A program made the translations under genes and the position numbers. From Candidatus Pacearchaeota archaeon (lineage in GTDB: Archaea > Nanobdellota > Nanobdellia > Pacearchaeales > GW2011-AR1), in NCBI GenBank assembly GCA_002688015.1, contig NZBT01000011.1:1-59921 (forward strand): 59,921 nucleotides of DNA, in the 5' to 3' direction. The notes under the pieces were generated by a model that saw only the letters and a list, made by a program, of their open reading frames with translations, made no database searches and had not been told where the DNA came from. Below are positions 39,172 to 48,853 of this stretch, piece after piece (position 1 is the stretch's first letter; every line of letters begins with the position of its first letter).

Positions 39172-39638
39172 TTCTGGTGCAACTCTCTATGACAATTAGC
39201 ACACACCAATACACAGCGTTTTACCTCTTTTAAAACATTTTGTTCGGAAGTATTCTTAATCAATTCTGCAATACTGGCATCTTTTTCTTTTGTTTTATGG
39301 TGGAACTCCAATGCCGGAACGCACCGATTATATCCACAAAGGCTACATTTCCCTCCCATCAATTTGACTAACTTCAATTTTATTCTCCAACGCCGATCCA
39401 TTCTCCTTCGATGAACTTTAGACTTATTCTTTAGATAATATCTTTTATCAATGATTTCACGAGGAGTTACATCTCCCATCCTCTTCACTAACATCCCTTT
39501 TCTGCCAACACCCAATCTCACAGCCTTATGTTGAACAGATCTTCTACCCCTTTTCAAATATAAACAAATATCGTCAACATGTACTCTTTTTGAATAATTA
39601 TTGACTAAGTATTTAATATCTCTATCAGTCCATTTCAT
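39162..39638 (-). CDS. HNH endonuclease-like protein running into tRNA-Trp
   Basis: 158 aa. The N-terminal domain (residues 1-50) looks like a DNA-binding helix-turn-helix/SANT type (DRDIKYLVNNYSKRVHVDDICLYLKRGRRSVQHKAVRLGV). A basic linker follows, then an HNH core with zinc cysteines: CSLCGYNRCVPALEFHHK...CVLVCANCHRELH. The final Lys-Asp-Pro and TAG stop are read from the first ten bases of tRNA-Trp. TATA GTATATAAAT with a good BRE lies 26 nt before the ATG (leaderless). It may be a homing-type or defence nuclease. Confidence 0.82.
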   Translation of the reverse strand: MKWTDRDIKYLVNNYSKRVHVDDICLYLKRGRRSVQHKAVRLGVGRKGMLVKRMGDVTPREIIDKRYYLKNKSKVHRRRMDRRWRIKLKLVKLMGGKCSLCGYNRCVPALEFHHKTKEKDASIAELIKNTSEQNVLKEVKRCVLVCANCHRELHQKDP

Positions 39639-39658
39639 TACTAATTGAAAACCTTAGC

Positions 39659-39668
39659 GTATATAAAT
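39659..39668 (-). promoter_or_regulatory. BRE/TATA box of HNH-tRNA-Trp transcript
   Basis: Minus strand AAGGGGAA-TTTATATAC, 26 nt before the HNH ATG. It is the only clear promoter upstream of tRNA-Trp. Confidence 0.6.
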
Positions 39669-39769
39669 TCCCCTTACCACTTTCAAGGGTACGATATACT
39701 ACGCACCCTACACTTCTTACAAAATCCCCATTTAAAAAGGTTTATAAAACTCTTTCACTTATCTAAAAT

Positions 39770-40192
39770 ATGCCAAAAAAGAGGACAAAGAAATCCACAA
39801 CTAAAAGGAAAAAAACTTCTGTAAAAAGAAAAGCCCCTGAGAATATAACAAGAGAAATAGCTTCTAATTTAGTAGAATTACAAAAAGTACATACAGATCT
39901 AGCAGGAAAATTTGATAAACTTGCTTCCGAAATATCCTCACTATTAAAACTATTTGAATCAGCAGCAAGATCTTTCGCTTCTCACCCAGCAATAAAATCA
40001 ACCGAAAAAGACAAAGAATTCTTGGACAAAATTGACAAACTCTTAGAACAGAACAAGACAATCGCAAAAGGACTTTCTTTAATGGAAGGAAAAATAAAAG
40101 AAAGAGTTTACGGCTCCCCTGAACAAACACATAATGAATATGCTGAATCAGCCTCTGTCCCTCCTACTGGCCGCCCCCTTCCAAGATTCTAA
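39770..40192 (+). CDS. coiled-coil protein, 140 aa
   Basis: Very basic N-terminus (MPKKRTKKSTTKRKKTSVKRK), then a long amphipathic coiled coil (residues about 25-105: IASNLVELQKVHTDLAGKFDKLASEISSLLKLF) and a proline-rich end (PPTGRPLPRF). The stop is 2 nt before the next gene's ATG, so they form a pair. TATA-like GTTTATAAAAC lies about 25 nt upstream. Function unknown; I recall similar gene pairs in DPANN genomes, unverified. Confidence 0.7.
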   Translation: MPKKRTKKSTTKRKKTSVKRKAPENITREIASNLVELQKVHTDLAGKFDKLASEISSLLKLFESAARSFASHPAIKSTEKDKEFLDKIDKLLEQNKTIAKGLSLMEGKIKERVYGSPEQTHNEYAESASVPPTGRPLPRF

Positions 40193-40194
40193 CC

Positions 40195-40743
40195 ATGATA
40201 AAAAAAAGAGATATTAGAAAAATATTCATAATTCAATTTGTAAAGTCTTTAGCTTCCAATTATAAACCTCTTCCTGAAGTTAAATTCCCTGAAGAAATCG
40301 TTATTTCCAACTATAAAGAACATAAAAAAACAAATCAAAAAGTAAAGGAATTTGAGAAAGTAGTTCCTTTGCCAAATCTCCCTGATCTTCCCGAACTCCC
40401 TCCCCTTCCCCTTATTCCAAACATGCCTCAAATGCAAACCCTTTCCATACAAGAGCCTATACAAAGGATTACTTTACTATTGAGAGATCCATCAACAGTA
40501 GGTCTAGAATGTCCAGGCCCTGGAAAACACATTTTGATAAACCGCTCAGGACAAATTCAAGTATCTCCAATCGTTCTATCAGAAATACAAATAGATGAAA
40601 CAATACAACACATCTCTCAAAGAACAAAAGTTCCCATCATTCCAGGAATATTCAAAGCAGTTCTTGGAAATCTATTAGTGACTGCAGTTATTTCAGATCT
40701 CGTAGGAACAAGATTCATAATTCAAAAAAGAGCTCCTTTTTAA
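40195..40743 (+). CDS. partner protein with proline/leucine linker, 182 aa
   Basis: Basic N-terminal helix, a spaced LPNLPDLPELPPLPLIPNMP linker near residues 62-81, then a compact C-terminal domain (ITLLLRDPSTVGLECPGPGKHILINRSG...). That domain includes an apolar helix (GIFKAVLGNLLVTAVISDLVG) and ends RFIIQKRAPF. The domain looks well conserved in character (glycine turns), but I cannot name it. It is in an operon with the coiled-coil gene, which suggests a shared complex, perhaps at the membrane or in secretion (inference). Confidence 0.65.
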   Translation: MIKKRDIRKIFIIQFVKSLASNYKPLPEVKFPEEIVISNYKEHKKTNQKVKEFEKVVPLPNLPDLPELPPLPLIPNMPQMQTLSIQEPIQRITLLLRDPSTVGLECPGPGKHILINRSGQIQVSPIVLSEIQIDETIQHISQRTKVPIIPGIFKAVLGNLLVTAVISDLVGTRFIIQKRAPF

Positions 40744-40763
40744 TCTATTTGTAAAATTATATT

Positions 40764-43700
40764 CTAATCTATCGATTCACGAAACTGTCTACCTAATCTC
40801 TTCAAAATCTTTTCTTTATCAATACTATGTCCAAACTTAAAAATCGAAAACTGCTCATTTAATCTCCAGAAAATAACAACTACAGTTAAAAGTAAGGCTG
40901 CCCATAATCCAAAGTCTGAAATCAAATCTATGTCAATCAAGAAACTCAAAGGAGAAGTTCTCTTATCTAATACACAACCCTTACAATCTCCTCCACAATC
41001 AACACTTTCCTCAGTTTCATCTAAAACGGCATTAGAACAACTCTCAGGATAAATTGAATCTGATTGAACAAAACTAATATCTAATTCTCCATCTTCCTTC
41101 CAAGAATCTATATCTATCACAGCTCCGGTTAATCCTGTCTTTCTATCTCTAATCGTGGCTCTACTTCCGCCACCGCCTCCTCCTCCTCCAGGTCCAGGAG
41201 GCCCTGTAACAGTAACAACAGGGGGAAGAACAGTCTGCTCAGGATCTATAATAGAATCACCATCTGAATCTAAATCATCATCATTATCGATTCCATCTCC
41301 ATCTATATCGCTATCATTCTCATTATCGATTCCGTCTCCATCCACATCTTCATCATCTCCATTCAAAACTCCATCATTATCGACATCCCCATCATCTCCA
41401 TTGTCGACACCATCTCCATCAGTATCAGTGTCATTTTCATTGTCAATTCCGTCTCCATCCATGTCATCATCTTCATCATTCGAAATACCATCATCATCTC
41501 TATCATCATCAACTTCTTCTCCATAATCTAAAACTCCATCTGAATCATCGTCTGAATCATCTTCGTTTGGAATTCCATCTCCATCCATGTCATCATCTTC
41601 ATCATTGTCAATTCCATCTCCGTCTAAATCATCATCTTCATCATTCGGAATACCATCATCATCCAAATCATCATCAATGGTTCCATCATCATCAGTTCCA
41701 TCATCAATAACTTCACAGTCAATTGCACAATTATCTAAACTCTCTCCACTGCCACAAATACTATCTCCACAACAATTGTATTCCAATGTACATCCATTCT
41801 CATCAATTTCTGAAATAATTAAATCCCCACTACAAGCAGGCTCATCAACAAGATCACATGAAAAACCTATTCTACAATCAGAAGCACAATTATCTGAAGT
41901 CTCTCCTTCTTCTGATTCGCAAACATCATTTCCACAACAAGTATAGTCTAGAACACAAGAATTCCCATCAATACTATTAATAATAGGATCTCCTCCAGAA
42001 CAAGAAGGCTCTGCCTGGGCACAAACTAAAGGACAATCAGCAGCACAATTATCAAATGCCTCTCCTAAATCTTCCTCACACTCCTTATTTCCGCAAACAA
42101 AGGTACATTCCAAAGTTCCACAACTTGTCATACAGCCAGTCTCATCAATTACAGGATTAATATATCCACATCCTTCAGCAAGAGCCTCACAATAAAGAGG
42201 ACTACAAGCAGCTTCTGGCTGACATTCAGAATTACACCCATCTCCATTTACTAAATTCCCATCATCACACTCCTCAACTCCAAATTCAATAAACCCATCT
42301 CCGCATTCTGCATTAACACATTCTCCCTCTCCTACAATACAACTATCAGTATTGATACTATTTCCATCATCACATTCTTCTCCAGAATCGACATTTCCAT
42401 TCCCACATTCTGGAGGCAAAATTCTACACTCATATCTTACAACACACTCTGTAACTTCATCAACTATCTCAATCCTCTCTTGATCAACAGAACATCCAAT
42501 ATCATTAACAACAGGACATTGTGATACACATTCAGATCCTAAACTACACCCATTCTCATCATCTCCCAAACTAACCAACTCTTCTCCTTCTGCACAAGCA
42601 GGAATTGCGACAGGAGGACATTCAGTTTTACAATCAGCAGAACAATAATACTCACTATTTACATCATTCTCTCCCAATAACTCCTCGCAAATGTCATTCC
42701 CACATTCAGGCTCTTGAACTAAAGTACATGAATCATATTCATATTGCCCATAATCACATCTATCATTATAGCAATAAGCTGTTGCTCTTCTTCCTTCCGT
42801 AGGATCATAATCTACAGATAAAATACTATTACTATTTCCTAGTGGATCACAGCTTTCTCCCTCAATAGGATCACAAGTTATTGGGAAGCCTTGATCACAA
42901 CTAACTTCCTGCTCTTCATCTCTACATCCCTCTTCTCCATATAAAGCATAATCTTCTTCAGTACATTCATGTCCATCAAGATCATCACACACTCCATCAT
43001 AATCAATCTCAATCTCTGTCTTTTCAGCCAAACAACTATTCCCATAGGTTTCCCCATCAACTCCACAAACAGGATCTTCTACATTAGGACAAGCAACAAC
43101 ACAATCTCCATCTTCTAAATCAATCAAACCATCAGAATCATTATCAATTCCATCATCACATATCTCCACAGGAATAGTCTCACAATATCCTTCATTACAT
43201 TCTTCCCCTTCTGTACATTCACTATCTAAAATACAAGAATCTCTATCATCAGAAACACATAATCCTGTATCAAGCTCGCAAATCTCTCCTTCTGCACACT
43301 CCTTCTCCGTACCTTGGCAAATTCCTACATCTGAACAAGAATCAAACCTCGTACAAGAATTTCCATCATTACATGCATTTCCATTAGGTTTAAGAGTATT
43401 AACACATCCTTCAACAGAATCACATCTATCACTTGTACAAGAATTTCCATCATTACATTCTAAATTAGTTTTACAAGAATCTATTTCTCTACACTCATAT
43501 CCTATAACACAACCAGTATCTTCATCAATTATTTCATAACTTTCCCGACCACTTGAACAACCAACATCAATAATTACCGGACACGCAAAACAATCTACAG
43601 CACAATTCTCAGCTGTCTCTCCTAAAGCTTCTTCACACTGTCCATTCCCACACTTCTCCTTTGGAAGAATACACTGACAATCTATAAAGAATCCTCCAGA

Positions 43701-46700
43701 ACAAGAATAAATTCCTCCTTTATCCTCACACTTTTTCCTATCTTCATCAATTCTACTTCTAAATTTACAATCTCCGGTACAATCTTGAGAGAAAAGAGAA
43801 AATGTTCCAGCATCACAATCTTCATCAGGATAATCAATATTCCCATCTCCACAACTTCCCCCTCCAAACGTTGCTTGCTTACACTCAAAACTACAATAAC
43901 TACATTCCCTCCTATACTCTGGAGTACAACCAACCCCGTTAAGTGGCCCTGCGTCACATCCTTCATTTTCTTCTAAAATTCCATTCCCACATACTGGATC
44001 TTTAGGATCCTCAATGTCAGAACAATCACAATACTTTTCAGATTCTCTTGTAAAGAAGTTTATCAAACTAAACTTCTCTTTCTCTGTACACCCATCAGTA
44101 ATCTGCTGAGGAGTACAAACCTGCCCTGGTTCAGGACACCAAATTTCCCCACAATCCGTCAAACAACTATTTTCATCATATTCTGGATTAATATAATTAC
44201 ATCCCTCATTTTCAGGATCAGGATCAGCACAAACTATCTTCATCTCAACACACTTATCTTCATCATCCCCTCCACCATCATCAGGAAGAGTACAACAAAC
44301 ACCCTGTCCATTATTACAATCATATGTTCCAGGGCCTATTCCTCCTTCTTCAGTACAAGCAAATTTTGACATACAAACACTTCCTCCAGAACATCCATCA
44401 TCTCCTCCACCATCATCATCAAGAACACATTTACAAGTCTCTCCTATTCCAAAGAATCCTCCAGTACATTCTTCGACAAAACCAATATCACATTCTTCTC
44501 CATCTGGAACACATTCCCCATTATAAGCAATATCAATATCTTTCCCAGACTCCCACGCCTTCTTAATCTTACACTGATTCCCATAAGTAACTCCATCAGT
44601 TCCACAAACAGGAGCATAAACAGTAGAACATATGATCCCATCATCATTAGGAACACATGCACATTTCTCTCCAAATCCCAAAAATCCTCCTGAACATTCT
44701 TCAACTTGTCCTATATTACATCCCTCATCTCCTTTTTCAACTTCACAAAATACAGAACAACCATCCCCATTAATCAAATTCCCATCATCACAACTTTCCC
44801 CCGAATCCAAATCACCATTTCCACACACAGGATCTCCACTCTCTCCTCCACCTCCACCATACCCACTTTCTCCCACAGCAGGACTCACCAAATCCAAAAC
44901 TTGTGATGTTTCAAATCCTCCCAATCTTCCAGCCTCAACATCATGTATCTTAGTATTAGCAACTAAAGCTTGTCTAATCAAACTTCCTTTCCCATTTCCT
45001 CCTCCAATCTTCTTATTCGCACTCCCTTCCAAACTACACTTAGCAACATCAACACACTTTCTTTTTATCTTTCCATTAAGTGGCTCACTCCAATCTCCAC
45101 ACACCCATACAGGCTCACAAACTTCAAGAACACAAGAATTCCTATCCTCAATAGTTCCTGAGCAACCTTCAGCATTCCCAATTAAAGAACAGGTTCTCGT
45201 CCTCTCCTTATCAACAGGATCACAAGTACTCCATTCTCCACAATCTCTCTGACAATCCTCAACAAGAATTATAGCTTCATCTTTCTTCTCCTCTTTCTTA
45301 GTAACTGTACTTCCTCCACCTCCGCCGCCCCCTCCCCCGGAAGAAACAGCTGCAGGCACAGCAACTGTATAACTAACATTCGTCGTAAAGTTCCTATTCC
45401 CAGCATAATCATTACAATAAGCCCATAAAACAAAATCCGCATTCGCATTTCCAGTTCTTGCAATAGTAAAATCAACCTTCCCATTATCTTCTAAAGTACC
45501 ATTCGTCAATCCAGCATCAATACTATAAACACAAGCTCCCCCATCCCCATCCTCAAGAGTAATATTAATATCAACAGTACTCGATGTATATGTCGTTGAA
45601 GCAACAGGAGAATTTATTGTAACATTAGGTGTTGTTGCATCATAAACAAAAGTCACATTCTCTGTATAATTCGCATTTGCACTTGTATCATTAACATAAG
45701 CATAAAATGTCCACTGCCCCTCCGCCATTGTAGCGTTTGTAGCGTTGTGCATCTCTCCAAAGAATGTGCTCTCATTTCCACTCATAGAGAAATTATTCAA
45801 ACCATTATCAAAACTATAAGAAGCAGTTCCATTCTCATTTATAGTTATATTCCAATCCAGCGACAAATTCGCACTTCCATAGCTCACATTCCCGGGGAAG
45901 TTTATTGTTATCACAGGCCCAGTGCTGTCGGTTGTATCAGCGGCCAAGGACAAATTCCCATAATGATGTAATTTATTATCTCCTCCTCCAACATAAACAG
46001 AGCCTCCAACAATAATTGGAGAAGACCTAAGATCTGTTATCGATACAAATGCAACCCCGCTTGTCAGATTTGTGGCATTAAACTGATAAAGTCCTGCGGG
46101 ATTATTTGAAGATATAAATAGATAATCATCATTGACTGCAGAAAATTTAGCAACAGTATTTGTAATAGGAGAGGAAATATTCGCAATAATTGTACTTACG
46201 TTTGTTGCATTAAGTTGATAAAGCCTATCAGAAGCAAGGGCGAAAACTGAATTCCCTCTTATTGCAGGAGCAAGAGAATTAAAACCAAAGTTTATAGCAG
46301 TTATGGCTCTACTTACATTTGTAGAATTTAATTGATACAAAACAGATTCTTCAACAAAATAAATCGATTCTCCTGAAAGACCTATATCTCCAAGAGTTGT
46401 AGGAGCCCCTGCCGTAATTGAATAAGTGTTGATGAGATTACTGACGTTTGTTGAATTCAATTGATACACAATAACCGATGATCCAGCGCCTACATCCTTT
46501 ATGATAGCCGTATAAGCATTCCCATTAGAGACAATAAAAGACTTCGAACCCTCAGGATTAGCATTCGGAGTATAAAGAGTATAATTATTAATTAACTCAC
46601 TAATATTTGTTGCATTAAGTTGATAGGCCTGACCATCAAATGAAGCCATATAAACATACCCATCTTCTATAGTAGGGGAAGCGCCATCGGGGCTTTCAGT

Positions 46701-47282
46701 AAGATTATACTTATTAATCAAATGACTAGCATTTGTCGCATTAACTTGATAAAGGTGCTCATCATCGCTTCCAAAATATACAAAACCTCCAGCATAAGCT
46801 GGAGAAGAATCAATATCCCCTCCAGTAGTATAGTTAGCCAAATACTGGCTCACATTACTCGCGTTAACCTGATAAAATGCATCATCCCTTGATCCAAAGT
46901 AGATAGAATTATTAACAACAATAGGTGTACTAGCTATTGCGCCGCTAGCAGTATAAGCAAGAGTATCAGTGGCGCTGATATTTTCGGGAGTACTTGAATT
47001 CGTATAACTGCTGTGATTCAAATGTCTCCCAAACATCGACCATTCATCCTCAAATAAAGAATTTGAACTAGATACTCCATTTATTCCCTCTCCAAAAACA
47101 ACAGAAGCAAAAACTACAGTCAAGAATAAAATTAACAAACTAGCAACAACAGTTTTCTTCAAACCCAAACTCAATTTCTTTCCGATATATCGTTTCTTAA
47201 CCTTGTCCCCTTCCCTATAAGATTCATAATAATAGGGCCCATGCAATTTACCGTTTTTCCTTACAAATCTTTTATGAACCAT
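40764..47282 (-). CDS. giant cysteine-rich surface protein, 2172 aa
   Basis: Order of domains: basic cytoplasmic N-terminus (KRFVRKNGKLHGPYYYESYREG) and signal-anchor helix (residues about 45-67); PQQ-like beta-propeller with about nine copies of YQLNATNVS (about 90-430); two Ig-like units (about 450-640). A Gly run precedes a long cysteine-rich part (about 670-1850). That part has DUF4215-type CGDG..D.GEECDDGN repeats, CGNG.CEE..GE...NC..DC repeats and Kazal-like VCGTDGVTYGNQC units. An Asp-rich calcium-type repeat array follows (DGDGIDNDEDDDMDGDGI, about 1855-2010), then a Gly linker and a C-terminal membrane helix (about 2120-2140). It is likely cell-surface anchored and disulfide-rich, used for adhesion or contact (inference). 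Confidence 0.9.
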   Translation of the reverse strand: MVHKRFVRKNGKLHGPYYYESYREGDKVKKRYIGKKLSLGLKKTVVASLLILFLTVVFASVVFGEGINGVSSSNSLFEDEWSMFGRHLNHSSYTNSSTPENISATDTLAYTASGAIASTPIVVNNSIYFGSRDDAFYQVNASNVSQYLANYTTGGDIDSSPAYAGGFVYFGSDDEHLYQVNATNASHLINKYNLTESPDGASPTIEDGYVYMASFDGQAYQLNATNISELINNYTLYTPNANPEGSKSFIVSNGNAYTAIIKDVGAGSSVIVYQLNSTNVSNLINTYSITAGAPTTLGDIGLSGESIYFVEESVLYQLNSTNVSRAITAINFGFNSLAPAIRGNSVFALASDRLYQLNATNVSTIIANISSPITNTVAKFSAVNDDYLFISSNNPAGLYQFNATNLTSGVAFVSITDLRSSPIIVGGSVYVGGGDNKLHHYGNLSLAADTTDSTGPVITINFPGNVSYGSANLSLDWNITINENGTASYSFDNGLNNFSMSGNESTFFGEMHNATNATMAEGQWTFYAYVNDTSANANYTENVTFVYDATTPNVTINSPVASTTYTSSTVDINITLEDGDGGACVYSIDAGLTNGTLEDNGKVDFTIARTGNANADFVLWAYCNDYAGNRNFTTNVSYTVAVPAAVSSGGGGGGGGGSTVTKKEEKKDEAIILVEDCQRDCGEWSTCDPVDKERTRTCSLIGNAEGCSGTIEDRNSCVLEVCEPVWVCGDWSEPLNGKIKRKCVDVAKCSLEGSANKKIGGGNGKGSLIRQALVANTKIHDVEAGRLGGFETSQVLDLVSPAVGESGYGGGGGESGDPVCGNGDLDSGESCDDGNLINGDGCSVFCEVEKGDEGCNIGQVEECSGGFLGFGEKCACVPNDDGIICSTVYAPVCGTDGVTYGNQCKIKKAWESGKDIDIAYNGECVPDGEECDIGFVEECTGGFFGIGETCKCVLDDDGGGDDGCSGGSVCMSKFACTEEGGIGPGTYDCNNGQGVCCTLPDDGGGDDEDKCVEMKIVCADPDPENEGCNYINPEYDENSCLTDCGEIWCPEPGQVCTPQQITDGCTEKEKFSLINFFTRESEKYCDCSDIEDPKDPVCGNGILEENEGCDAGPLNGVGCTPEYRRECSYCSFECKQATFGGGSCGDGNIDYPDEDCDAGTFSLFSQDCTGDCKFRSRIDEDRKKCEDKGGIYSCSGGFFIDCQCILPKEKCGNGQCEEALGETAENCAVDCFACPVIIDVGCSSGRESYEIIDEDTGCVIGYECREIDSCKTNLECNDGNSCTSDRCDSVEGCVNTLKPNGNACNDGNSCTRFDSCSDVGICQGTEKECAEGEICELDTGLCVSDDRDSCILDSECTEGEECNEGYCETIPVEICDDGIDNDSDGLIDLEDGDCVVACPNVEDPVCGVDGETYGNSCLAEKTEIEIDYDGVCDDLDGHECTEEDYALYGEEGCRDEEQEVSCDQGFPITCDPIEGESCDPLGNSNSILSVDYDPTEGRRATAYCYNDRCDYGQYEYDSCTLVQEPECGNDICEELLGENDVNSEYYCSADCKTECPPVAIPACAEGEELVSLGDDENGCSLGSECVSQCPVVNDIGCSVDQERIEIVDEVTECVVRYECRILPPECGNGNVDSGEECDDGNSINTDSCIVGEGECVNAECGDGFIEFGVEECDDGNLVNGDGCNSECQPEAACSPLYCEALAEGCGYINPVIDETGCMTSCGTLECTFVCGNKECEEDLGEAFDNCAADCPLVCAQAEPSCSGGDPIINSIDGNSCVLDYTCCGNDVCESEEGETSDNCASDCRIGFSCDLVDEPACSGDLIISEIDENGCTLEYNCCGDSICGSGESLDNCAIDCEVIDDGTDDDGTIDDDLDDDGIPNDEDDDLDGDGIDNDEDDDMDGDGIPNEDDSDDDSDGVLDYGEEVDDDRDDDGISNDEDDDMDGDGIDNENDTDTDGDGVDNGDDGDVDNDGVLNGDDEDVDGDGIDNENDSDIDGDGIDNDDDLDSDGDSIIDPEQTVLPPVVTVTGPPGPGGGGGGGGSRATIRDRKTGLTGAVIDIDSWKEDGELDISFVQSDSIYPESCSNAVLDETEESVDCGGDCKGCVLDKRTSPLSFLIDIDLISDFGLWAALLLTVVVIFWRLNEQFSIFKFGHSIDKEKILKRLGRQFRESID

Positions 47283-47362
47283 GTAGAGTAACTACTCAAA
47301 TCCTCTTTTTTACTACCCAAACAAGCAAAAATACCTATTTAAAGGTTGTTCTACAAAAATTA

Positions 47363-47560
47363 TTAACCTTTTTTCTCAGAAACAGCACCAACATACTCTT
47401 TTAGCTCTTCCAAACTAACACTTCCAACTTTCTTAGAATCTCCAAATAGCACCAAATCAACTCCTTCAAATCTATTAAGTCTTGAAACATACAACTTCGC
47501 TCTTTCTACACTATAATCAAAATCAACCCTTAGAGACAACAGTATCAAACAACTAAAACT
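47363..47560 (-). CDS. uncertain small protein
   Basis: The minus-strand ORF of 125 codons is mostly a Leu-rich shadow of the SGNH gene. Its last part (RVDFDYSVERAKLYVSRLNRFEGVDLVLFGDSKKVGSVSLEELKEYVG) has good protein character and lies outside that gene. No ATG is available; a TTG near 47560 would give about 60 aa. It could equally be a remnant. The coordinates are my estimate. Confidence 0.3.
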   Translation of the reverse strand, partial: SFSCLILLSLRVDFDYSVERAKLYVSRLNRFEGVDLVLFGDSKKVGSVSLEELKEYVGAVSEKKG

Positions 47561-47619
47561 CTTTTCTCCACAACAATTAATCTTAAATACCTTAATTTTT
47601 ATCCATTTCAGTAGTAAAA

Positions 47620-48819
47620 ATGGCAAGAAGAAAACTAAGCCTAGCAAAAAAAATCGCTTTTTCAGCAGTAGTAGGAGCAGGAGCTCTCGCAGCCGCAAAC
47701 GGAACTCTTGGAGTTTGGTGGGACCACATTTTGCCTGCAAGAGACATAGGAAAACAAATGACCTTTCAATTAAGTACTTATAACGAGAGAGTAAGACAAG
47801 AAACTAAACAAGCATCTTACATGAGATCCCAGGAAAGAATGGGAGGCCCAATAAAAGTAAAAAACAGATGGGGACACAGAAATCCTGATAATTACGATGT
47901 GATACCCCCAGAAGGACAATATAGAATAGCTTGCGTTGGAGAATCCACAACACTAGGAGAATTCGTGGAGATGCATGAAACTTGGCCTATTCAATTACAA
48001 GAAAGCCTATTCAAAAGATTCCCGAATAAAGATTACTTAGCAATGAACATGGGACATGGAGGAGCAGTTATGAAGACAACTCTCTTAGAATACATAAAGT
48101 TTCATCAAAAGTTTAACGCAGATTTGGTAATTCTCAAAGTAGGAATGAACGACGCTGAAGCAAGAGTAAGTCTCGCAACATCTGAAGCTAATCTTACCAT
48201 AGAACTAAACGAAACACCAAGATACGGGGAAACCCTCCTATTAAATCATTGGGGCACAAAAAACTTTGTTCAACCATTTTATCGTTGGTGGTTGCCTAAA
48301 AGTAATGAACAACTAACAGAAATGATGGAGAAAAGGGAAAAAGCAATAGAAGAAGGAAAAAGAAGAACAATTGAAGGATATGGGGGAGAAACTGAAGCAG
48401 AAGAAAAAGCCAGAGACACTAGTGCCTTTGAAGATTACGCAAGAACTCTAGTAAGATTGGCAAAACTAAACGGATCTGAAGTTATAATTTTCCAAATTCC
48501 TAGAAATCCTTACATGAAAAGAAAGGGATCCGGAAGACTAGAAGATTATGGATCACACGCGAATGATTTAGCATTACAAAGGATATCTAAAGAAGAAAAT
48601 GTTTTGTATGTGCCTGTAGATCCATTATCAATTCCAGAAAAAGAATGGAAAGACCATTGTCATGTTCTTAAAGGGGGCCAAAAAATTAAAACCAACCTAA
48701 TAGAAAAAGCCGTTCTCACTCATTTCCTAGATGAAGAAGGAAGACCACTTGATAGAAACTTAAAAGCCTTTGCCAAAAATCCAGACCACACCTTAAAAAC
48801 AACTGTGAATAACAATTAA
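47620..48819 (+). CDS. SGNH/GDSL-type hydrolase, membrane-anchored
   Basis: 399 aa. N-terminal anchor MARRKLSLAKKIAFSAVVGAGALAA. The catalytic Ser block is IACVGESTTLGEF (S109, GES instead of GDS). The Gly and Asn blocks are MNMGHGGA and LKVGMNDAE, and DHCHVLKGG near residue 347 gives the Asp/His pair. It is probably an extracytoplasmic esterase or acetyltransferase-like enzyme acting on surface glycans or lipids (inference). It is divergent from the giant surface protein gene, with about 340 nt between them. Confidence 0.8.
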   Translation: MARRKLSLAKKIAFSAVVGAGALAAANGTLGVWWDHILPARDIGKQMTFQLSTYNERVRQETKQASYMRSQERMGGPIKVKNRWGHRNPDNYDVIPPEGQYRIACVGESTTLGEFVEMHETWPIQLQESLFKRFPNKDYLAMNMGHGGAVMKTTLLEYIKFHQKFNADLVILKVGMNDAEARVSLATSEANLTIELNETPRYGETLLLNHWGTKNFVQPFYRWWLPKSNEQLTEMMEKREKAIEEGKRRTIEGYGGETEAEEKARDTSAFEDYARTLVRLAKLNGSEVIIFQIPRNPYMKRKGSGRLEDYGSHANDLALQRISKEENVLYVPVDPLSIPEKEWKDHCHVLKGGQKIKTNLIEKAVLTHFLDEEGRPLDRNLKAFAKNPDHTLKTTVNNN

Positions 48820-48853
48820 CAAAACCTATAAATCCCTTCTCCCTATCTAATTC

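Noticed and set aside
41250-41715. CRISPR-like repeats
   Set aside because: The repeats are codon-level DGDG repeats within one reading frame without unique spacers.
44632-45252. 206-codon plus-strand ORF and several others (41155, 41587, 43785, 44324) opposite the giant gene
   Set aside because: They mirror the repetitive Cys/Asp/Gly codons of the 2172-aa gene, are rich in Ser/Pro/His low complexity, and have no start signals.
47561-47740. N-terminal half of the 125-codon minus ORF over the SGNH gene
   Set aside because: Leucine-run shadow of the confident SGNH hydrolase start.
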